Position numbers and translations under genes: made by a program | DNA from: an uncultured Arcobacter sp. | GTDB lineage: Bacteria > Campylobacterota > Campylobacteria > Campylobacterales > Arcobacteraceae | DNA: 26,908 nucleotides | NCBI GenBank assembly: GCA_937860115.1 | Contig: CALMBI010000124.1 | Span: 1 to 26,908, forward strand | Direction of reading: 5' to 3' | The notes under the pieces: model-generated | What the model saw: the letters and a program-made list of their open reading frames with translations, nothing else | Databases searched by the model: none | Told to the model about the DNA's origin: nothing | Part shown: one piece after another, positions 23,601 to 26,908 of the stretch | Numbering within the stretch: position 1 is the stretch's first letter | How the letters are laid out: every line of letters begins with the position of its first letter

Positions 23601-24107
23601 GATGAAAATAAGCAAAATATTTTGACAACTTTTACTTTCCCAAGACAAGGAAAAGCACCACATAGATGTTTGGCTGATTATTTCAAATCTGATGAGTTTG
23701 ATGTTGTAGGATTTACCCTAGCAAGTGCAGGACATCAAATCACACCATTTGAGCGAAAGCTGTATGATGATGGAAAATTTAGTGAATACTATAGTGTGCA
23801 TGGATTGGGAGTAGAGTTAGCTGAAGCCTTAGCGGAGATTTTGCATAAACAAATACGACTTGATTTGGATATTGCACAAAAAGAGAAACCAACTCTAAAC
23901 GATGTTCGAATGAAACAGTATGAGGGGTGCAGATATAGCCCAGGGTATGCAGCTTGTCCCGATTTGTCGATGAATAGACAAATATTTGATCTATTAATCC
24001 CTGAAGATTTTGGAATAACATTAAGTGAAACATACCAAATCGACCCTGAACAAAGCACAGTTGCGATTGTGGTACCAAATAAGGAAGCACATTATTTTAA
24101 TGTATAG
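20607..24107 (+). CDS. metH: Cobalamin-dependent methionine synthase
   Basis: MetH moves the methyl group from methyl-tetrahydrofolate to homocysteine through bound cobalamin. The 1166 residues hold all four modules. The homocysteine domain (about 1-305) has zinc ligands C224, C290 and C291 (GFNCGTG, GGCCGTTPEH). The folate domain is at about 333-600. The cobalamin-binding region (about 630-840) has GDVHDVGKNL with the axial ligand H729. The C-terminal AdoMet reactivation domain (about 860-1166) includes FRQRWGYKR and YEGCRYSPGYAACPD. It is slightly shorter than the 1227 residues of E. coli MetH. The start is the first ATG, at family position; no ribosome-binding site is visible. Confidence 0.98.
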   Translation: MKNTILEIIKKRPLVIDGAMGTQLQSFDIPNEAWIDENGKNQEGCNELLNATAPEILEQIHENYALAGADMIKTNTFGSMDWVLDEYEMGHRSYELSKLGASHVKKICEKYATVDKPRFVLGSIGPGTKLPSLKHIDYDTMYRGYVTMAKGLVDGGVDLFLVETCQDPLQIKVALHALQDTAPQIPIMVSVTIELSGTMLIGTDANTIATILEPFDILSLGFNCGTGPEQVKKHIEILSQISNKPLSVHANAGLPQNRGGKTFYPMGADEFAQIEQTFMLYNGVSFLGGCCGTTPEHIKALADAVSKMTPKIPLGTHPKSLASLFAPVPLKQKPAPLLVGERSNATGSKAFRELLKANDYEATLSVAQEQVRSGAHVIDVSVGFAGRDETKDMNEVVSLYAQKIALPLMPDSTQIKALEEALKLIGGKAIINSVNLEDGIERFDEICKLAKRFGASLVCLVIDEVAMAKTKEKKVEIAERIYQRAVNVHGLDPEDLVFDMLVFTIGSGDEEYHTAGIETIEAIREFTTMHPEVGTTLGLSNISFGLDAKARVYLNSIFLHHCIEAGLSSAIVNVKHLVPRHKMREEDIKACEDLLFNRRENGDPLFAFIEHFSDIEAVAEQSDEEFNNLPKDEKIKKLLLDGAKEKIIALALEFKDEVGAEVIVNEWLIDGMKIIGELFGNGQMQLPFVLQSAETMKACVDALQPYLPKIEKESDTTLVLGTVKGDVHDVGKNLVDIILSNNGFKVVNIGIKVSIEDFIKASKESNAMAIGMSGLLVKSTNEMKANLEALKDANIHLPVLLGGAALTKAFVDDFCRPIYDGPIFYCRDAFDGVVAMQRLEACNGDFSKVDTNMAADLIRESDVKKEEKILFDPSIHTPKLLNNHKTYKPPFMARKVLVAPKEYLGDEPKGQCSKIECNSSFDKELAFKWINHRVLFRQRWGYKRNKMAVDEFKKQEEKVVVPLYERLKKQFLDENIFDPIGVYGYFYCKSEDNKLHIYDENKQNILTTFTFPRQGKAPHRCLADYFKSDEFDVVGFTLASAGHQITPFERKLYDDGKFSEYYSVHGLGVELAEALAEILHKQIRLDLDIAQKEKPTLNDVRMKQYEGCRYSPGYAACPDLSMNRQIFDLLIPEDFGITLSETYQIDPEQSTVAIVVPNKEAHYFNV

Positions 24108-24193
24108 GAAAAATAAAATAACAAACTGACATACTTTCAAAGCAAATCTTCTTTTTTTGATACACTTCATAAAATAATGCGGGAGAATCAAAA

Positions 24194-24322
24194 ATGGAGA
24201 TGATTTTAAATGAAAATATAGAAATCAAAATCTATGAGATATGAGAGATGAAAGTGGTACTTGATAGTGATTTATATATCTACATACAAAGCTTCAAAAA
24301 ACTCAAACAGAGTGTAACTTAA
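24194..24322 (+). pseudogene. Degraded ORF6N-domain (phage antirepressor-type) gene fragment
   Basis: ATG 24194 is preceded by GCGGGAG and reads 16 codons ending IKIYEI, then TGA (24242-24244). The same frame continues with EMKVVLDSDLYIYI and KKLKQSVT to TAA 24320-24322. Ignoring the stop, this follows the ORF6N start pattern (KIYEIRGxxVMLDSDLAxLYxVETKxLxQAV), so the TGA probably replaces the Arg codon and a few residues are lost. ORF6N domains occur in phage and mobile-element DNA-binding proteins. Only the first quarter of such a gene remains, directly before a toxin–antitoxin pair. Confidence 0.6.
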
Positions 24323-24324
24323 GT

Positions 24325-24330
24325 TATACT
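24325..24330 (+). promoter_or_regulatory. Putative −10 box of the toxin–antitoxin operon
   Basis: TATACT at the end of the ORF6N remnant. Transcription would start near 24337, inside the palindrome at 24331-24350 and about 20 bases before the toxin ATG. Confidence 0.4.
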
Positions 24331-24350
24331 TGACATCATATATGCTATCA
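24331..24350 (+). promoter_or_regulatory. Imperfect palindrome, candidate operator of the toxin–antitoxin pair
   Basis: A 20-base inverted repeat with 16 of 20 positions symmetric: outer TGA/TCA ends and a perfect CATATATG centre (24337-24344). It lies just downstream of a −10-like box and ends six bases before the toxin ATG. Ribbon-helix-helix antitoxins typically bind such sites to repress their own operon; binding here is inferred. Confidence 0.45.
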
Positions 24351-24356
24351 TTTTGT

Positions 24357-24782
24357 ATGAATGTAGTTGTTGATTGTAATATTTTTATCTCGGCTGTGTT
24401 ATCTCAAAATGGATTGGCCGTAAAGGTTTTAGAAAAAGCTTTGAGTGGGGAAGTTATTCCACAGTTTGGACAAAAGCTTTTTAGTGAATACGAAGATGTT
24501 TTGAATAGAGAGCATATTATCTCAAATTCAAAACTTTCCATCGGAGAGATAGATGAGCTTTTAAATGCCTTGATGAGTATCTCAAAATGGGTTGAGATTT
24601 ATTATTTGTGGAGACCAAATCTCAAAGATGAGGGGGATAATCATCTAGTAGAATTAGCGGTTGCTTCAAATAGTAAATATATTATTACACACAATACAAA
24701 AGATTTTGAAGGACAACAATTGCAGTTTGACTTTGAAGTAGTTACTGCAAAAGAATTTTTAGAAAAGGAGTTTTCAAAATGA
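24357..24782 (+). CDS. PIN-domain toxin
   Basis: The 141-residue protein is a PIN-domain ribonuclease of the putative-toxin COG1569 type. Active-site acidic residues are D6 in NVVVDCNIFISAV, E44 in LFSEYEDVLN, and D91/D94 in NLKDEGDNHLVELA. The final strand ends THNTKDF (N113, D116) in place of the more usual TxDxDF. ATG 24357 is preferred over upstream TTG 24330 and ATG 24342, since the PIN fold starts with this Met. No Shine-Dalgarno is visible. The gene precedes its antitoxin with a four-base overlap, the reverse of the common antitoxin-first order. Confidence 0.85.
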   Translation: MNVVVDCNIFISAVLSQNGLAVKVLEKALSGEVIPQFGQKLFSEYEDVLNREHIISNSKLSIGEIDELLNALMSISKWVEIYYLWRPNLKDEGDNHLVELAVASNSKYIITHNTKDFEGQQLQFDFEVVTAKEFLEKEFSK

Positions 24783-24982
24783 GTGCTGTTACATTTAGAT
24801 TGCCAGAAGGCAAATATGAAAGATTAAAACAATTGGCAAAAAGTCAAAATATTAGTGTAAATCGTTTACTTGATGAATTATCTACAATTGCACTTGTGGC
24901 TTACGATACAAAAACTAAGTTTGAATCAAGAGCTTCAAATGGTGATACAAAACGAGGTTTAGAGATTTTAAAAAAGCTTTAA
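24779..24982 (+). CDS. Ribbon-helix-helix antitoxin
   Basis: The 67-residue protein begins with SAVTFRLPEGKYERLKQLAK followed by ISVNRLLDEL, the strand–helix–helix layout of Arc/CopG-type DNA-binding proteins. The C-terminal part (about 45-67) is charged and probably binds the toxin. It starts inside the last codons of the PIN gene (ATGA) with AAAAGGAG just upstream, so it should be well translated and coupled to the toxin. It probably dimerises and represses the shared promoter, with the 24331-24350 palindrome as a candidate site. Confidence 0.82.
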   Translation: MSAVTFRLPEGKYERLKQLAKSQNISVNRLLDELSTIALVAYDTKTKFESRASNGDTKRGLEILKKL

Positions 24983-25013
24983 ATGAAAAGTTACGATCTA
25001 AGGAGACAAAATA

Positions 25014-25718
25014 ATGCAAAAACTCTTTTTTATTTTACTTTTGTATTTTTCTTTATTTGCAAGTTCCTATGAAGAAGCGATGAAATTGTACGATGAAAGA
25101 AAATACGAAGAGGCTTTTAAGATACTACTAAAACTTGCTGATAATGGGGATCCAAAAGCTCAAAATGATGTAGGGATTATGTATGAGACTGGGCAAGGTG
25201 TAAAAGCAAATTTTAAAGTTGCATCAAAATATTATAGTGATAGTGCCCAAAGAGGCTTTGCAGAGGGGCAATGTAACTATGGGCTTATCAAAAAAGCTCA
25301 AAAGAAATATAATGAAGCAGTTTCATTATTTCAAAAAAGTGCAGATCAAGGAAATAGCTGTGGAGAACACTATTTAGCGGTGATGTATCAGCATGGTAAA
25401 GGGGTTCGAAGAGACTATGAAAAAGCACTTGAATACTATAAAAAAAGTGCTACAAAAGGATATATTGAATCACAATCAAATCTTGCTGTGATGTATGAAA
25501 AAGGGAAAGGAATACCGATTAATATCCCTGAAGCTATTCGTTTGTATACACTTGCTGCTGATAATGGTGATGCTATAGCACAGTATAATCTTGGAATGAT
25601 CTATTATATGGGGAAAGGTACCCATCAAGATCTTACAAAAGCAAAAGATCTATTTAAAAAAGCGTGTGATAATGATCTTTATTACGGTTGTGAAAATTAT
25701 AAAAAACTTGCAAATTGA
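25014..25718 (+). CDS. Secreted Sel1-like repeat protein
   Basis: The 234-residue protein has a signal peptide (hydrophobic core about 4-16, cleavage near residue 17) and then about five Sel1-type helical repeats. The clearest are the units with YETGQGV, YQHGKGV, YEKGKGI and YMGKGT at their turns, about 36 residues apart except where the second unit (about 80-105) is shortened and lacks the G-x-G turn. This is the architecture of the Hcp-type proteins of Helicobacter, but the paired cysteines per repeat are absent: there are only four scattered cysteines. Such proteins usually mediate protein contacts in the periplasm. AAGGAGAC precedes the start. Confidence 0.85.
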   Translation: MQKLFFILLLYFSLFASSYEEAMKLYDERKYEEAFKILLKLADNGDPKAQNDVGIMYETGQGVKANFKVASKYYSDSAQRGFAEGQCNYGLIKKAQKKYNEAVSLFQKSADQGNSCGEHYLAVMYQHGKGVRRDYEKALEYYKKSATKGYIESQSNLAVMYEKGKGIPINIPEAIRLYTLAADNGDAIAQYNLGMIYYMGKGTHQDLTKAKDLFKKACDNDLYYGCENYKKLAN

Positions 25719-25730
25719 TATGGAATCAAA

Positions 25731-26908
25731 TTGATATATGATCTTATAGTTATTGGGAGTGGTGCAGCTGGGATAATGGCGAGCATCAGTGCAAAAAAAC
25801 ATAAAAAGCATGTCCTTCTACTCGAACAACTTCCAAATCTTGCTACAAAACTCAAAGCGACTGGTGGCGGTAGATGTAATCTTACAAACACACTCTCAAA
25901 AAATCATTTTATGGAAAAGTTTGGTAAAAATGGACGATTTATAAGTGATGCTTTGGATGCTTTTTCAATGAATGATTTAACTACATTTATGAAAGAGATT
26001 GGCGTAGAAACTCATGCACCTGATGGATTTAGGATATTTCCTGTTGGACACAATTCCCAAACAATTATAGATGCATTAGAGAAAGAATTGATAAGGGTTG
26101 GAGTTGAAATACAATTAGGTCAAAAAGTGATTCAAGTTGTCAAAAAAGATGAGGTTTTTAGTGTTACTAGTGAGCTGGAAACTTTTTATTCTGATGCACT
26201 TATTATAGCAACAGGTGGAATGGGATATAAAAAACTTGGAGCTACTGGAGAAGGATATGAGATAGCTAAAAGTTTTGGGCATAGTGTTACAAAACTCTAT
26301 CCTGCTATGATGCCACTTTTTGTAAAAGAATCATGGGTATCTCAATGCACAGCCGATACGATTGGGAAGGCTGAACTCTATGTGGATCTAAAAAAACATA
26401 AAAACAAAAAAGCGATCGGGGATCTTATTTTTACAAAAAATGGGATTAGAGGACCTGTTGTTCTTGATTTTGCTAGGGAGATAACTCCACTTTTTGATGA
26501 GTTTGATGAGATACCGATTATTGCAAATCTTATAAAAGGGAAAGATGAAAATTTTTTAATTGAACTTTTTAAAAAAGAGAGTAGCAAATCGATACTAGAA
26601 GTGTTACAAGAGATTTTGCCATCTTCTCTTATAGAATCTTTGTGTATTTTTAATCAAATAAATTGTGAGCTAAAATACAATGAATTGCTTGGAAATGATA
26701 AAGTGAAACTACTTCAAATCTTTACAAAAACACCACTTACAATCAATGGGAATGAGGGGTTTAAACTTGCAATGATTACTCGTGGCGGAATTAGTTTAAA
26801 AGAGATAAATCCCTCCTCAATGGAGAGTAAAATAGTGTCAAATTTATACTTTTGCGGTGAAATAATCGATATAGATGGACCATGTGGAGGGTATAATGTG
26901 CAATGGTC
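25731..26908 (+). CDS. NAD(P)/FAD-dependent oxidoreductase, HI0933/BaiN-like (3' end outside window)
   Basis: The frame is open from TTG 25731 to the window edge, 392 codons. It begins with the FAD-binding motif GSGAAG at residues 9-14, then ATGGGRCNLTN, the central ATGGMGYKKLGATGEGYEIAK segment, and near the edge YFCGEIIDIDGPCGGYN. These are hallmarks of the HI0933-like flavoproteins. The family's C-terminus lies only a few tens of bases beyond the window, so the gene is nearly complete. TTG is chosen because it has TGGAAT at proper spacing and directly precedes the first beta strand. It begins 12 bases after the Sel1-repeat gene and may share its transcript. The substrate is unknown. Confidence 0.9.
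   Translation, partial: MIYDLIVIGSGAAGIMASISAKKHKKHVLLLEQLPNLATKLKATGGGRCNLTNTLSKNHFMEKFGKNGRFISDALDAFSMNDLTTFMKEIGVETHAPDGFRIFPVGHNSQTIIDALEKELIRVGVEIQLGQKVIQVVKKDEVFSVTSELETFYSDALIIATGGMGYKKLGATGEGYEIAKSFGHSVTKLYPAMMPLFVKESWVSQCTADTIGKAELYVDLKKHKNKKAIGDLIFTKNGIRGPVVLDFAREITPLFDEFDEIPIIANLIKGKDENFLIELFKKESSKSILEVLQEILPSSLIESLCIFNQINCELKYNELLGNDKVKLLQIFTKTPLTINGNEGFKLAMITRGGISLKEINPSSMESKIVSNLYFCGEIIDIDGPCGGYNVQW

Noticed and set aside
22346..24090. Minus-strand frames opposite metH
   Set aside because: They are out-of-frame shadows of a clearly coding gene, Ser/Phe-rich and without motifs.
24330..24335. TTGACA read as a −35 element
   Set aside because: No −10-like hexamer lies 16-18 bases downstream, and −35 boxes are poorly conserved in this phylum. 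It is better explained as part of the palindrome.
24330..24356. TTG 24330 or ATG 24342 as start of the PIN toxin
   Set aside because: The added residues precede the first PIN beta strand and are encoded by the palindrome and promoter region.
1..26908. CRISPR arrays, rRNA, tRNA genes or complete insertion sequences
   Set aside because: I looked for regularly spaced repeats, cloverleaf-like sequences with T-loop GGTTCRA and paired IS ends, and found none in the gaps between genes.

Overview
The window is 26.9 kb of AT-rich bacterial chromosome with dense, short-spaced genes, overlapping stop/start codons and several TTG or GTG starts. Gene content and order point to a Campylobacterota (Epsilonproteobacteria). 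From memory, these blocks match Helicobacter and Campylobacter: ilvC–DUF610–dprA; secG–frr–pyrE; a fused ispDF followed by an orphan HP1021/Cj1608-type regulator and pgpA; a spermidine-synthase-like gene followed by coaE. An environmental Sulfurimonas/Sulfuricurvum/Arcobacter-like member fits best, but the genus cannot be fixed from this sequence.

Layout. 1–393: a gene tail cut by the window edge, a remnant of an IS5-type transposase, and the ilvC promoter. 394–3902 (+): ilvC with its terminator, a membrane-anchored DUF610 protein, dprA and a monohaem cytochrome c. 3908–8331 (−): rplM–rpsI running into a peptide/nickel-type binding protein, a small membrane protein, an MFS transporter and an RDD protein. 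8486–9978 (+): pirin and a TruC-type pseudouridine synthase. 10132–11740 (−): secG–frr–pyrE. 11813–17543 (+): a BioC-like methyltransferase, ispDF–atypical regulator–pgpA, a short SpeE-like protein, coaE–dapF and a YqaA/DedA-like membrane protein. 17540–20493 (−): a coiled-coil protein, an AEC transporter and asnB. 20607–26908 (+): metH, a decayed ORF6N gene, a PIN toxin–RHH antitoxin pair, a Sel1-repeat protein and a flavoprotein that runs off the right edge.

Most of the window is housekeeping: branched-chain, methionine, lysine/peptidoglycan, asparagine, isoprenoid, CoA and pyrimidine synthesis plus ribosome, Sec and transformation functions. Accessory DNA is confined to two places: the IS remnant before ilvC and the ORF6N/toxin–antitoxin patch after metH.

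I did not find an obvious new multi-gene defence or biosynthetic system. The most unusual points are: a strong terminator placed inside the signal-peptide codons of the binding-protein gene after rpsI; a YqaA-like gene whose only full-length start would be ATC; an HP1021-like regulator with Ser at the phosphoacceptor position; and a SpeE-like protein lacking its N-terminal third.
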